NCBI RefSeq assembly: GCF_000296465.1
Contig: NZ_JH815205.1
Location: 263,109 to 327,108 of the forward strand
From: Barnesiella intestinihominis YIT 11860
GTDB taxonomy: Bacteria > Bacteroidota > Bacteroidia > Bacteroidales > Barnesiellaceae
Length of the DNA stretch: 64,000 nt
Direction of reading: 5' to 3'
Shown: positions 38,684 to 48,327 of the stretch, in pieces
How positions within the stretch are numbered: the first letter of the stretch is position 1
Layout of the letters: each line of letters starts with the position of its first letter
Notes under the pieces: generated by a model
What the model was told of the DNA's origin: nothing
Seen by the model: only the letters and a program-made list of their open reading frames with translations
The model's database searches: none
Position numbers and translations under genes: made by a program

Positions 38684-38866
38684 AAAAAAGCGTGAGCCTG
38701 ATGGTTTATCCTATTCGAGGTTCAGCAAAACCTTTGGTGGATAAACAACCAGCCCACGCTTGTCCATATAACAAGCGTAGGCGTTTAGTTGTCTATTACC
38801 CCACCATAAAAAGAATTTTGCTGATTCCGAATAGAGGTAATATTCTAAACGCTTATATTCCCAATA
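38684..38866 (-). ncRNA. putative stand-alone structured RNA, ~180 nt
   Basis: A canonical promoter (38873-38905) is followed by two long stems and a terminator. Stem 1 pairs TAAGCGTTTAG with CTAAACGCc and ATTACC with GGTAAT. Stem 2 is AAGCGTG...GGTTGTTTATCC against GGATAAACCAT...CACGCTT, with an inner AGGTT/AACCT hairpin, ending in T6. No credible reading frame is present. Size and layout fit 6S-like or Bacteroidales-1-type RNAs, but I cannot assign it to either. The gap on either side (38527-38683, 38906-39029) shows only the terminator at 38554-38585 and TATTTTTG boxes. Confidence 0.65.
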
Positions 38867-38872
38867 TTTTTT

Positions 38873-38905
38873 CAAAGATACTCTTTTTCCCATGAGACGT
38901 CCAAA
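38873..38905 (-). promoter_or_regulatory. promoter of the structured RNA
   Basis: Minus strand: TTTG (38902-38905), 21 nt, TATCTTTG (38873-38880), an exact match to the Bacteroidota consensus. Confidence 0.75.
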
Positions 38906-39029
38906 AACTCCCCGTTTTTTAACATTCTCAACATATACGTTTTTATGAACAGATTGTATCTGGCTTCGTAAAAGTTCGCTATTTTTGCAATAGATGCGAA
39001 ACAGGATACAACTCGACATAAAAATGAGC

Positions 39030-39069
39030 GAATACATTTTATTCGGTTTTCACCTTTCCGTATTTTTGC
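39030..39069 (+). promoter_or_regulatory. dyad-type promoter of mnmA operon
   Basis: The dyad CGAATAcatttTATTCG (39030-39046) is followed by TTTTCACCTTTCCG and TATTTTTG (39062-39069). The CACCTTTC next to the -7 box and the upstream dyad match the promoter-repeat family, although the sequence is otherwise diverged. The mnmA start is 17 nt after the -7 box. Confidence 0.5.
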
Positions 39070-39085
39070 AGCAACATGAAACGCT

Positions 39086-40195
39086 ATGGATTCTGACAAA
39101 CGAGTATTGATAGGCATGAGCGGTGGTATCGACAGCTCTGCCGCATGCATGATATTACAAGAACAAGGGTACGAAGTAATCGGTCTCACCATGCGCATGT
39201 GGGATTTACCCCGACATTTCCCGAACGAAGGACAATCGATTCCTCAATTCGCCATAGAGGCCAAAGAACTGGCAGAGAAGATAGGAATAGAACACCACAT
39301 TCTCGATGTGAGAGACGATTTCAAGAGAACGGTCATAAAAAGTTTTACCGACGAATATTTAAAAGGGAATACTCCCAACCCATGTGTTCTTTGCAATAAA
39401 CAATTCAAATGGCATTACCTCTTGCAGGAAGCAGACCGGTTGAATTGCCAATGGGTCGCCACCGGACATTATGCTCGGATTTCACGGAAAAATAATCACT
39501 TCATACTAAACAGGGGCGCCGATCCTAAAAAAGATCAATCTTACTTTTTGTGGAGACTCGGACAGCAGGAACTTGCCAGAACCATTTTCCCGTTAGGCGA
39601 CATCACCAAAGAGGAAATAAAACAATACGTCGAGAAAAAAGGATTCCACGAAAAAGTCGAAAAAAAAGAGAGTATGGAAGTTTGTTTCATACCGGGAGAC
39701 TATCGGGACTTTTTACGTGAACAACTTCCCGACTTAGACCGGGAAGTGACAGGAGGATATTTTATCGATGCCGCCGGACGGAAGCTCGGACAGCACAAAG
39801 GATTCCCATTCTATACCATAGGGCAGCGCAAAGGATTGGAGATAGCTTTGGGGAAGCCCATGTTCGTCACCCGCATAAATCCGATAAAAAACACGATACG
39901 GTTGGGAGAACGGTCGGAACTGCTCACCCGGAATATGGTTATTAGCGATGTTATCGAAACCATACCCGGCATTCTGAATACATCGGAACCAGTCGACGTT
40001 CAAATTCGTTACCGCAGTGCGGCTATACCGGCGACCCTTCGCAAAGGAGAAACTCCTAACGAATGGATAGTCTGTTTTCAATCCGACGCTTCGGCGGTAA
40101 CTCCGGGGCAATCGGCAGTCATTTACCAGAACGACTGTATTATCGGCGGTGGAATCATTGCCGATCAACGGTTATTAAAAAAGTATGCTCTATGA
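39086..40195 (+). CDS. mnmA: tRNA-specific 2-thiouridylase MnmA
   Basis: 369 aa. It adds sulfur to U34 of tRNA-Glu, -Gln and -Lys using ATP and a persulfide relay. The PP-loop GMSGGIDSS is at residues 10-18. The catalytic cysteines lie in NPCVLCN and in MEVCFIP. The central region includes WVATGHYARI and KDQSYFLWRL. Its last codons overlap the S8 protease start (ATGA), and the chain continues with xseA and xseB. Confidence 0.95.
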   Translation: MDSDKRVLIGMSGGIDSSAACMILQEQGYEVIGLTMRMWDLPRHFPNEGQSIPQFAIEAKELAEKIGIEHHILDVRDDFKRTVIKSFTDEYLKGNTPNPCVLCNKQFKWHYLLQEADRLNCQWVATGHYARISRKNNHFILNRGADPKKDQSYFLWRLGQQELARTIFPLGDITKEEIKQYVEKKGFHEKVEKKESMEVCFIPGDYRDFLREQLPDLDREVTGGYFIDAAGRKLGQHKGFPFYTIGQRKGLEIALGKPMFVTRINPIKNTIRLGERSELLTRNMVISDVIETIPGILNTSEPVDVQIRYRSAAIPATLRKGETPNEWIVCFQSDASAVTPGQSAVIYQNDCIIGGGIIADQRLLKKYAL

Positions 40196-41790
40196 TACGC
40201 CCGATACTGCTATTATCCTTTTTCATCGCTTTCACAGCCAATAATATAGCACAAGAGCAACAATACCGGATATGGTTCAACGACAAGCCCGAATCGGTTC
40301 ACTCGGTCGATGAACCCGAGAAATTCTTATCAGAACAGGCTATCGCCCATCGGGAAAAACAGAATATTCCCATAGACTCCACCGATTTACCCATAGACCC
40401 CGTCCGATTAAAAAAACTTTCGGAACTCGGAGCCCGTATATTGGCCACATCGAAGTGGCTGAACACCGCCACCATAGCATTGACCGATACAACCGACTTA
40501 TCGGCAATCGCCTCTCTGTCGTTCGTCAAAAAGCACGAAAGTTTAGGAATAGCCGTACAACCTGTCTCTAACCTCAAAAAAAGGCAGAAACAAATCGAAT
40601 CGGAATCCGAGAATCCCTACGGAGATGCCACCCTGCAAATAGATGTACACAATGGGGACGAATTACATCGAGCTGGATTCACCGGAAAAGGAATGACAAT
40701 CGCCGTCATCGATGGTGGATTCTTCAACGCAGACCGCAATCCCAAGTTCGACCCAAATAAAATTATCGGGAACCAGGACTTCATAGACAAGAAAATGGAT
40801 TTCACGCACGGAGATACACACGGTTCGTCCGTCCTATCGACCATGTTGGTCAAAGACAGTTCCGTCTTTATCGGTACAGCCCCCGATGCCGCATACTGGC
40901 TCTTGCGTTCGGAAGATACCGATACGGAATATCCGGCAGAAGAAGATTATTGGGTGGCGGCTCTCGAATATGCCGACAGCATAGGAGCCGATGTGATAAC
41001 CTCTTCTCTCGGTTACTCCGAATTCGACGATTCCCGATTCAACCACACATGGGATCAACTTGACGGCAAATCGGCATTTATTTCCCAAGCAGCCGCTATG
41101 GGAGTACAAAAAGGATTGCTCATCGTGGTAAGTGCAGGGAACGAAGGAGGTAACACCTGGGGAAAGACAACTTTTCCGGGCGATGTCGATGGCGTTCTCA
41201 CGGTAGGAGCAGTTTCACCCAATCTGAAACCTGCATATTTCTCCGGCAGGGGATTTACGGCCGACGGCCGCATTAAGCCCGATATCATGGGAATCGGGGC
41301 TACCGCCGCAACAATAACACCCGAAGGAAACACGGCATGGAAAGACGGGACCTCATTTTCCGCGCCGATAATAGCAGGACTTACAGCCTGTCTGCGACAA
41401 GCTCTTCCCGACCTTTCTGCACAGGAAATCGTCGGACTCATCAAAAATAACAGTTCGCAATCTTTAACACCCGATTCCGTCATGGGATACGGCATACCCG
41501 ATTTCTATGCAGCCTATCGTCAAGGAACCGGAATCGAACCCTCCCTAAAAGAAGATATTCCTCTACAAATCATTGACAGGGAAGGAATCCCCGTCATAAA
41601 AATAAAAAGGCTACCGATCGGCGAGACCTCAATTACCCTCCACATATACACTTTGGAAGGCGTTATTATACAAGAGTATAATGTTTCGGAAAATTCTGAA
41701 ACGCCCTTGTACACATTGAAAAAAGGGATATATATACTGGCAGCCCGCTGTCAATCAAATTATTGGACTCAAAAAATACAACGGTTATGA
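40192..41790 (+). CDS. subtilisin-like (S8) serine protease with T9SS sorting tail
   Basis: 532 aa from ATG at 40192, overlapping the mnmA stop. It has a signal peptide (cut after about NNIAQ) and then a propeptide. The catalytic triad is D174 (VIDGG), H210 (GDTHGSS) and S388 (DGTSFSAP), with oxyanion N317 (SAGNEGG). The last ~80 residues (TLHIYTLEGVIIQEYNV, LKKGIYILAA) look like a type A T9SS sorting domain, so it is probably exported by the PorU/PorV system encoded nearby. It is odd that it is translationally linked to a tRNA-thiolation enzyme. Confidence 0.9.
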   Translation: MIRPILLLSFFIAFTANNIAQEQQYRIWFNDKPESVHSVDEPEKFLSEQAIAHREKQNIPIDSTDLPIDPVRLKKLSELGARILATSKWLNTATIALTDTTDLSAIASLSFVKKHESLGIAVQPVSNLKKRQKQIESESENPYGDATLQIDVHNGDELHRAGFTGKGMTIAVIDGGFFNADRNPKFDPNKIIGNQDFIDKKMDFTHGDTHGSSVLSTMLVKDSSVFIGTAPDAAYWLLRSEDTDTEYPAEEDYWVAALEYADSIGADVITSSLGYSEFDDSRFNHTWDQLDGKSAFISQAAAMGVQKGLLIVVSAGNEGGNTWGKTTFPGDVDGVLTVGAVSPNLKPAYFSGRGFTADGRIKPDIMGIGATAATITPEGNTAWKDGTSFSAPIIAGLTACLRQALPDLSAQEIVGLIKNNSSQSLTPDSVMGYGIPDFYAAYRQGTGIEPSLKEDIPLQIIDREGIPVIKIKRLPIGETSITLHIYTLEGVIIQEYNVSENSETPLYTLKKGIYILAARCQSNYWTQKIQRL

Positions 41791-43052
41791 CCTCCGGGAA
41801 AAAAGAATTTTCACTACTCGAACTAAATGCTTGCGTGCGCAATACCCTACAAGAGTCTTTGCCGGAACGGTATTGGGTACGCGCCGAAATCAGCGAGGCG
41901 AGAATACACCCTTCCGGTCACTGTTATTTGGAACTGATCGAGAAAGAAGAACAATCCGGGAAAACCGTAGCCAAAGCCAGAGCCACCATTTGGGCGACGA
42001 CATTCCGATTATTGCAACCGTGGTTCGAGCAGTCGACCGGACAACTGTTCACATCGGGTATCAAAATTCTCATACAAGTCAGTATCTCTTTTCACGAGCT
42101 ATACGGTTATAACCTGACCGTGCACGATATCGATCCCGCTTATACGTTGGGAGATGCGGCTCGTCGTCGAGCCGCCATACTGCAACAACTCCGGGAAGAA
42201 GGAGTGGCCGACATGAACAAAGAGCTCACATGGCCGATACTGCCGCAACGTATAGCGGTCATATCTTCTCCGTCGGCCGCCGGCTATGGCGACTTTATGA
42301 ATCAAATACAAAACAATTCTTACGGGTACAAAATATACACTGTTCTCTTCCCGGCGGCCATGCAAGGCGACCAAACAGAACAATCTATCATTCATGCTCT
42401 CGACCGAATCAACCGGCACGAAGAGTTGTTCGATGGTGTCGTCATCATTCGGGGAGGAGGAGCGACGTCCGACTTGAATAGTTTCGACAGTTATCCTCTG
42501 GCCGTCAATGTAGCCCAATTCCCACTACCTGTCATTACCGGTATCGGGCACGAACGAGACGACACCGTTATCGACATGGTAGCCAACACACGGGTAAAAA
42601 CCCCTACGGCGGCAGCCGAATGGATTATCGCTCGTATGCACGAAGCCGACACATATGCCGTCAATCTGTCTCACACGGTAAGCTCAGAAGTCCGTAGTCG
42701 AATCGACCGGGAAAAGCAGACGATACAACGCGCGACCTCCTCACTTCCACTGCTCATCGAACGACTGATACTCGGAGAAAAACATAAAACCGGATTGTTA
42801 ACTCAACAAATCAAACTCGCTTTACGAGCCGTTATCGATTCGGAAAGGAACAAGCTAGACCATACGGAAAAGACTGTCCGGCTATTGTCTCCCCAGTCAC
42901 TACTCGAACGAGGATATAGCCTGACCCTCCACGGCAACCGGGTCGTTAAAAGTGTCGCAGAGCTATCTCCCGGAGACTCGATAGAGACTATCTTTGCTGA
43001 TGGCAAAACGACAAGCCGGATAGAAAAAACAGAACCTTCGAAAACAAAATAA
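41787..43052 (+). CDS. xseA: exodeoxyribonuclease VII large subunit
   Basis: 421 aa from ATG at 41787 (overlaps the S8 stop by 4 nt); an upstream ATG at 41763 is inside the preceding gene. The N-terminal OB fold is at about 10-105 (YWVRAEISEARIHPSGHCYLEL). The catalytic domain has RIAVISSPSAAGYGDF, IIRGGGATSDLNSFDSY, GIGHERDDTVID, RVKTPTAAAEW and the C-terminal ERGYSLTLHG. With XseB it degrades single-stranded DNA to oligonucleotides. Confidence 0.96.
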   Translation: MTSGKKEFSLLELNACVRNTLQESLPERYWVRAEISEARIHPSGHCYLELIEKEEQSGKTVAKARATIWATTFRLLQPWFEQSTGQLFTSGIKILIQVSISFHELYGYNLTVHDIDPAYTLGDAARRRAAILQQLREEGVADMNKELTWPILPQRIAVISSPSAAGYGDFMNQIQNNSYGYKIYTVLFPAAMQGDQTEQSIIHALDRINRHEELFDGVVIIRGGGATSDLNSFDSYPLAVNVAQFPLPVITGIGHERDDTVIDMVANTRVKTPTAAAEWIIARMHEADTYAVNLSHTVSSEVRSRIDREKQTIQRATSSLPLLIERLILGEKHKTGLLTQQIKLALRAVIDSERNKLDHTEKTVRLLSPQSLLERGYSLTLHGNRVVKSVAELSPGDSIETIFADGKTTSRIEKTEPSKTK

Positions 43053-43059
43053 AATATAT

Positions 43060-43263
43060 ATGGCTAAAAAAACGACTCTCTCCTACTCCGATGCGATAGC
43101 CGAGTTGGAAACGATTGTAAACAAATTACAAAACAACGAATACGAAATAGACGAGCTGCAAAAATGCACGACACGTTCGCTCGAATTATTGAAATTCTGC
43201 AAATCCAAATTATTCGAGACCGACGAAGCTCTCCAAAAAATATTGGCCGAGTTGAACGATTAA
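43060..43263 (+). CDS. xseB: exodeoxyribonuclease VII small subunit
   Basis: 67 aa, two-helix coiled-coil. The signature YSDAIAELETIVNKLQNNEYEIDEL is followed by a helix with SLELLKFCKSKL. It starts 7 nt after xseA; the two subunits form the ExoVII complex. 43264-43364 contains a TAATTTTG box (43341-43348) that may drive gltX. Confidence 0.95.
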   Translation: MAKKTTLSYSDAIAELETIVNKLQNNEYEIDELQKCTTRSLELLKFCKSKLFETDEALQKILAELND

Positions 43264-43364
43264 ACAGAATATATAAATGGCTCTTAACACCCACAATATA
43301 ATATATGCCGGTTTATATATCCAAAAACAAAAAAAATGTTTAATTTTGCCGAGTTTTCAACTAT

Positions 43365-44888
43365 ATGAATATGTCCGAAAGAAAAGTCCGAGTGCGTTTC
43401 GCACCAAGCCCCACGGGAGCATTACATATTGGCGGGGTTCGTACCGCTCTCTATAACTATTTGTTTGCCAAGCAAAATCACGGAGATATGATCTTCCGTA
43501 TCGAAGACACCGACTCTCAACGCTTCGTACCGGGAGCCGAGGCATACATTATCGAAGCCCTCGAATGGTTGGGAATCAAGTTCGACGAAGGGGTCAGCTA
43601 CGGCGGAAATTACGGACCTTACCGGCAATCGGAACGAAAAGACATTTATCGTAAATATGTAAATCAACTGCTCGATGCGGGAAAAGCCTACATCGCATTC
43701 GATACTCCCGCCGAATTAGAAGCCAAGCGAAACGAAATCGCCAACTTCCAATACGACGCCTCCACTCGCATGCAAATGCGAAACTCGCTGACAATGGACA
43801 AAGAGGAAGTAGATTCCCTCATCGCACAAGGACAACAATATGTCGTAAGATTCAAAATAGAGCCGGGCGAAGACATCGTAGTCGACGATCTTATCAGAGG
43901 AGAAGTGACCATCAACTCGTCCATTCTCGACGACAAAGTGCTATACAAATCGGCAGACAATCTGCCCACCTATCACTTGGCGAATATCGTCGACGACCAT
44001 CTAATGCTTGTCTCCCACGTAATCCGTGGAGAAGAGTGGTTACCCTCGGCTCCGTTGCACGTATTGCTCTACCGGGCTTTCGGTTGGGAAGACACCATGC
44101 CGCGGTTCGCCCATTTGCCCCTGTTGTTGAAACCCGACGGTAAAGGCAAGTTAAGCAAACGAGACGGCGACCGGTTGGGATTTCCCGTATTCCCGCTCGA
44201 ATGGCACGACCCCAAAACCGGCGAAGTATCCTCGGGATATCGCGAGTCGGGTTACCTGCCCGAAGCCGTGGTTAATTTCCTCGCCCTGTTAGGCTGGAAT
44301 CCCGGTAACGATCAGGAAATCATGTCGATGGACGAACTTATCGAACTCTTCTCTCTCGAAAAATGTAGCAAAAGCGGGGCTAAGTTCGACTATGAAAAAG
44401 GGAAATGGTTTAACCACAAATACATACAGGAGAAGAGCAACGAAGAGCTCACCGAGTTATTCATGCCTATTCTCGAAGAAAAAGGCATAAAAGCCGATAA
44501 ATCCACCGTCGCCCGTATCATAGGCCTTGTAAAGGGTCGCGTAAGTTTCGTAAAAGAATTGTGGGATCAAGCAGCTTTCTTTTTTGTCGCACCGACTACC
44601 TACGAAGAAAAATCGGTAAAAAAACGCTGGAAAGAAGAGACCCCCGCTCAAATGCGTGAACTCATCGAAATATTGCGCAATATGGACGACTTCTCGTCTG
44701 CCCCGGCCGAAAAAGTCGTATTAGGTTGGATCGAACAGAACGGTTACCATTTGGGTAACGTCATGAATGCTTTCCGTTTGGCCGTAGTTGGGGAATGTAA
44801 AGGGCCTCACATGTTCGACATTACGGAAATCATGGGCAAAGAAGAGACTATCAAGCGTATCGAGCGGGCTATCGAATATTTAGGTTAA
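43365..44888 (+). CDS. gltX: glutamate--tRNA ligase
   Basis: 507 aa. It charges tRNA-Glu. The class I HIGH equivalent is [11 protein letters not shown] near residue 21, the KMSKS equivalent is KLSKRDGD near residue 264, and the N-terminus [16 protein letters not shown] is diagnostic. The second ATG at 43371 is an equally good start. The stop TAA overlaps the ATG of the next gene by one base. Confidence 0.97.
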   Translation: MNMSERKVRVRFAPSPTGALHIGGVRTALYNYLFAKQNHGDMIFRIEDTDSQRFVPGAEAYIIEALEWLGIKFDEGVSYGGNYGPYRQSERKDIYRKYVNQLLDAGKAYIAFDTPAELEAKRNEIANFQYDASTRMQMRNSLTMDKEEVDSLIAQGQQYVVRFKIEPGEDIVVDDLIRGEVTINSSILDDKVLYKSADNLPTYHLANIVDDHLMLVSHVIRGEEWLPSAPLHVLLYRAFGWEDTMPRFAHLPLLLKPDGKGKLSKRDGDRLGFPVFPLEWHDPKTGEVSSGYRESGYLPEAVVNFLALLGWNPGNDQEIMSMDELIELFSLEKCSKSGAKFDYEKGKWFNHKYIQEKSNEELTELFMPILEEKGIKADKSTVARIIGLVKGRVSFVKELWDQAAFFFVAPTTYEEKSVKKRWKEETPAQMRELIEILRNMDDFSSAPAEKVVLGWIEQNGYHLGNVMNAFRLAVVGECKGPHMFDITEIMGKEETIKRIERAIEYLG

Positions 44889-45967
44889 TGAAATACAGAC
44901 TGCCACATACACTGCTTTTGATTATTCTCCTTGCCGCACTGTTTCCTGCAAAGGCTCAGCAAATAGCTTGGAGCGTAGATATGACCGGATTTTTCGACAA
45001 TCGGGAGTTCGGTTATTCCAAAGCACAGTCCCAAACTTTTTTCGGGACACGCTTGTCTCCCGAAATCGGTATCAGAATAGGACATAGCACGATCATGGCA
45101 GGAGCCTCATGGGTACAGCCCATCGACGGATCCACTCGCGAGGCCAAAGTGCACCCCACGGTCTATTACCGTTACGACACCTCCAAATTCCGAATGTCGT
45201 TGGGTATGTTTCCCCGTACCCAATTAATCGAAAACGTACCGGCAATCTTGCAATACGATTCTCTCACCTACTTCCGTCCCAACATAGCAGGTGCATTATT
45301 CCAGTATATACATGCCAAAGGATTCGCCGAGCTCTATATCGATTGGAGACAAGTACAGACCGAGGTAAAACGAGAGGCTTTCATGGCTGTATTCAACGGC
45401 CGGTGGCAACCCCTGCCCTACCTTTTCGCGGGAGGGCATTTGGTGATGAACCACTTGGCTCGTCCTCGCAATTCGGATAGCCGCTATACGGTTACCGACA
45501 ATCTCATCGCCAGCCCATACATCGGACTGGATTTAACCACATACACACCGTTGGACACCTTGACCCTCAAAGTGGGGTATCACATCAGTCTCGACCGGCT
45601 TCGCAACGTCGGGACGTGGCATCACCCGCAAGGCATTCTCATAGACTTATTGGCCGAATGGCGCTTCTTGGGTCTACATAACACATTTTACAAAGGAGGT
45701 TCGCAAATGCCCCTTTATCCCCAATTAGGAGCTCAGCTCAATCAAGGAGATCCGTTCTACCAGTCTTCGACCTATAATCGCACGGATATATACGCCTACA
45801 TTTTCCGCAAAAGTTATCTTAATTGCATAGCTTCCTGCAACCTGCATTATACGCCCGGCAACCTCGATTTTCAACAGCAACTCACCCTACGATTCTATAT
45901 AGACGACCAAGCATGGAAAAACCGTAAGGGAAAACAGAATCGAGGTTACCTGAAAAATATCTTGTAA
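44888..45967 (+). CDS. predicted outer-membrane beta-barrel protein
   Basis: 359 aa. The signal peptide (LLLIILLAALFPAKAQQ) is followed by alternating strands rich in Tyr/Trp (WSVDMTGFFDNREFGYS, GTRLSPEIGIRIGHSTIMAG, FRMSLGMFPRTQ). The pattern fits a porin-like barrel. I do not recognise a named family. It starts within the gltX stop codon and is followed 23 nt later by kdtA, so it may be an envelope protein carried in this operon. Confidence 0.7.
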   Translation: MKYRLPHTLLLIILLAALFPAKAQQIAWSVDMTGFFDNREFGYSKAQSQTFFGTRLSPEIGIRIGHSTIMAGASWVQPIDGSTREAKVHPTVYYRYDTSKFRMSLGMFPRTQLIENVPAILQYDSLTYFRPNIAGALFQYIHAKGFAELYIDWRQVQTEVKREAFMAVFNGRWQPLPYLFAGGHLVMNHLARPRNSDSRYTVTDNLIASPYIGLDLTTYTPLDTLTLKVGYHISLDRLRNVGTWHHPQGILIDLLAEWRFLGLHNTFYKGGSQMPLYPQLGAQLNQGDPFYQSSTYNRTDIYAYIFRKSYLNCIASCNLHYTPGNLDFQQQLTLRFYIDDQAWKNRKGKQNRGYLKNIL

Positions 45968-45990
45968 CCCGACAAGAGAAAATCGCCGCT

Positions 45991-47226
45991 ATGAAATTGA
46001 TTTATAATTTTGGAATATATTGCTATAAACAATTAGTCGCACTCGCCGGAATACGAAATGTCAAGGCCCGGAAACTGACTCAGGGACAAAAAGGAATCTT
46101 CGATTACCTCTCCCGGCATGCCGATCCGCAAGGAGGTTATTTGTGGATACATGCCTCGTCCCTCGGAGAGTTCGAACAAGGACGTCCGCTTATCGAAGCC
46201 ATAAAAAAAGCGCAACCCGATACCAAAATATTACTCACGTTTTTCTCTCCATCGGGTTACGAAGTCCGCAAAGATTATTCGGGAGCGGATCTTATTTGCT
46301 ACCTTCCGTTCGACCTGCCGGGCAATGTAAGACGATTCCTCGACTTGACCAAACCCACGAAAGCCATATTTATTAAATATGAATTTTGGGCGAACTACCT
46401 CAACGAACTTAAACGCAGGAATATACCCACGTATATTGTCTCGGCTATCTTCCGCCCCAAACAAATATTCTTCCGTTCTTATGGAGGATACTTTCGTCGC
46501 ATTTTGAAAAACTTTACCCACCTTTATATACAGGACGAACGCTCCCGACAACTACTCGCCAGTATAGGCATCGACAATGTATCGATCGTAGGTGACACTC
46601 GTTTCGACCGGGTCGGCGACATTCGTCGCACGGCCAAAGAATTACCTCTTGTCGAAGCGTTCGCACAAGGGAAAAAGATACTTATTGCCGGCAGCTCGTG
46701 GCCCAAAGACGAGGAGTTCATTACTCGATATTTCAATCACAACGATAATATCAAACTCATTCTGGCCCCACACGAAATACACGAATCTCATTTGCAATCG
46801 ATAGAGAGACTACTGAAACGCCCGGCTATACGTTACACACAAGCCACAATCGACACCGTACAGTCGTATGATTGCCTCATCATAGACTGCTTCGGGCTTC
46901 TCTCCTCCATTTACAGATACGGAACCGTCGCTTACGTCGGTGGAGGATTCGGAGCCGGCATACACAATATTGCCGAAGCTGCCGTATATGACATACCCGT
47001 TATTTTCGGGCCTAACCATCGCCGATTCAAAGAAGCCCACGAACTCATAGCATGCGGAGGCGGCTTTGCAATCCACAACAGTCAAGAATTTGCAACCGTT
47101 GCCGACAAACTACTAACCAATCCCAAATACTTAGCCTCTGCCAGAAAAAATGCAGGTGATTACATTTCGACTCATGCCGGAGCAACCAAACTCATTTTGA
47201 AAGAGTTGTTCGGGATAGAAGAATAA
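45991..47226 (+). CDS. kdtA: 3-deoxy-D-manno-octulosonic acid transferase (KdtA/WaaA)
   Basis: 411 aa. It transfers Kdo from CMP-Kdo to the lipid A precursor. The N-terminal hydrophobic anchor precedes WIHASSLGEFEQGRPLIEA, the catalytic region with the conserved Glu. Also present are KYEFWANYLNEL, GDTRFDRV, LIAGSSWPKDEE and the C-terminal VGGGFGAGIHNIAEAA...GPNHRRF. It is in line with the preceding barrel gene, consistent with envelope assembly. Confidence 0.95.
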   Translation: MKLIYNFGIYCYKQLVALAGIRNVKARKLTQGQKGIFDYLSRHADPQGGYLWIHASSLGEFEQGRPLIEAIKKAQPDTKILLTFFSPSGYEVRKDYSGADLICYLPFDLPGNVRRFLDLTKPTKAIFIKYEFWANYLNELKRRNIPTYIVSAIFRPKQIFFRSYGGYFRRILKNFTHLYIQDERSRQLLASIGIDNVSIVGDTRFDRVGDIRRTAKELPLVEAFAQGKKILIAGSSWPKDEEFITRYFNHNDNIKLILAPHEIHESHLQSIERLLKRPAIRYTQATIDTVQSYDCLIIDCFGLLSSIYRYGTVAYVGGGFGAGIHNIAEAAVYDIPVIFGPNHRRFKEAHELIACGGGFAIHNSQEFATVADKLLTNPKYLASARKNAGDYISTHAGATKLILKELFGIEE

Positions 47227-47291
47227 CGGTACACCTGTTCTTTATTGTTTCCGCCTCTACTCAATCTCGGCTGGATTAAATTCGATTTAAA

Positions 47292-47780
47292 ATGGAAAAG
47301 GAGATAAAGAAACCCGTTAAAATACTTTTCGTCTGCCTCGGAAATATTTGCCGTTCGCCGGCTGCGGAAGGAGTATTTAAACATATGCTTCGACAACGGG
47401 GGATAACCGGTCGCTTCGAGGTAGACTCTGCCGGGACTTACAGCGGTCACGCCGGAGAATTACCCGACCCTCGCATGCGTTCACACGCTGCCCGACGCGG
47501 ATATTTGCTGGAACATCGCAGTCGCCCTGTAAGACCCGATGATTTCGAGAAATTCGATTTGATTTTGGGTATGGACGATTACAACATCGATACGCTCCGT
47601 TCTATGGCCGACTCTCCCGAAGAAGCCGCAAAAGTAAAGCGTGTAACCGATTATTGCCGACATTACCCGGTAGATTGTATCCCCGACCCTTATTACGGTG
47701 GAGCCGACGGCTTTGAGAATGTATTGAATATCTTGGAAGATGCCTGTGAAGGAATAATCGAGGATTTTTACATCGCATGA
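47292..47780 (+). CDS. low-molecular-weight protein tyrosine phosphatase
   Basis: 162 aa. The active-site loop VCLGNICRSP fits CxxxxxRS with nucleophile C15 and R21; the general-acid loop is IPDPYYGGADGF near residue 135. In bacteria this family often dephosphorylates tyrosine kinases that control capsule export, but no such genes are near here. It is 65 nt after kdtA; no terminator is visible between them. Confidence 0.93.
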   Translation: MEKEIKKPVKILFVCLGNICRSPAAEGVFKHMLRQRGITGRFEVDSAGTYSGHAGELPDPRMRSHAARRGYLLEHRSRPVRPDDFEKFDLILGMDDYNIDTLRSMADSPEEAAKVKRVTDYCRHYPVDCIPDPYYGGADGFENVLNILEDACEGIIEDFYIA

Positions 47781-47867
47781 ATATAATGCACTTCACACCG
47801 CACAAGACATAAAATTACCGACTTTCCATCTTTCCCTTGACAAAGGGAACATTTCTACACCTCTCCC

Positions 47868-48126
47868 CTGCCGTGTTCCACGTGGCATTGCCAACACCCT
47901 TTTTAGAACTGTGAGGGAGTGGCGCAGCATTATTGGTATGGTATTTCCCCCTACCGTGTCCCGTAGCATTGGGTGTCGCAAAGCGATATAGAGATCTTCT
48001 GTTAGCCGTATAGGGGAATAAATACGAGGAAAGTATTTCTCCCTCCTCCCTGCTGTGTCCCGTAGTATTACGGGGTGTTTTGCAACGCAAAATATAGGGG
48101 AGGTGGCTCGCAGAGCCGGAGGGGTT
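47868..48126. repeat. REP-like palindrome cluster B (left inverted copy)
   Basis: It holds three cores of the CCTGCCGTGT-C-CC(G)TAG type (about 47870-47895, 47951-47975, 48053-48080) and the tail AAAATATAGGGGAGGTGG. The part 47951-48126 matches 50810-50980 in inverted orientation at roughly 90%, including the ATCGCTTTGCGACA segment and AAATACgaggaaaGTATTT dyad. 48127-48327 contains a TATTTTTG box (48254-48261) as the likely promoter of the next gene and nothing else. Confidence 0.7.
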
Positions 48127-48327
48127 GAAAAGAGATGGTGAACAACTGGCTTATAGGCTCAGAGACGAAAGATAAATAAACAATAGATATGACATTTTCA
48201 TTAAAAATATAAAGTTTCCTTCAAAAAAGCTTTTTCTTTCCGATTCGTTTTTATATTTTTGTTAGACTAATTTCAATGGGCTCAAAATAAACCATATAGA
48301 ATATTCTAACTCTAAAACAATACATCT

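Noticed and set aside
38711-39037. A 108-codon minus-strand frame over the structured RNA
   Set aside because: It overlaps the promoter and both RNA stems, has no ribosome binding site, and ends inside the terminator hairpin; the RNA explains the region better.
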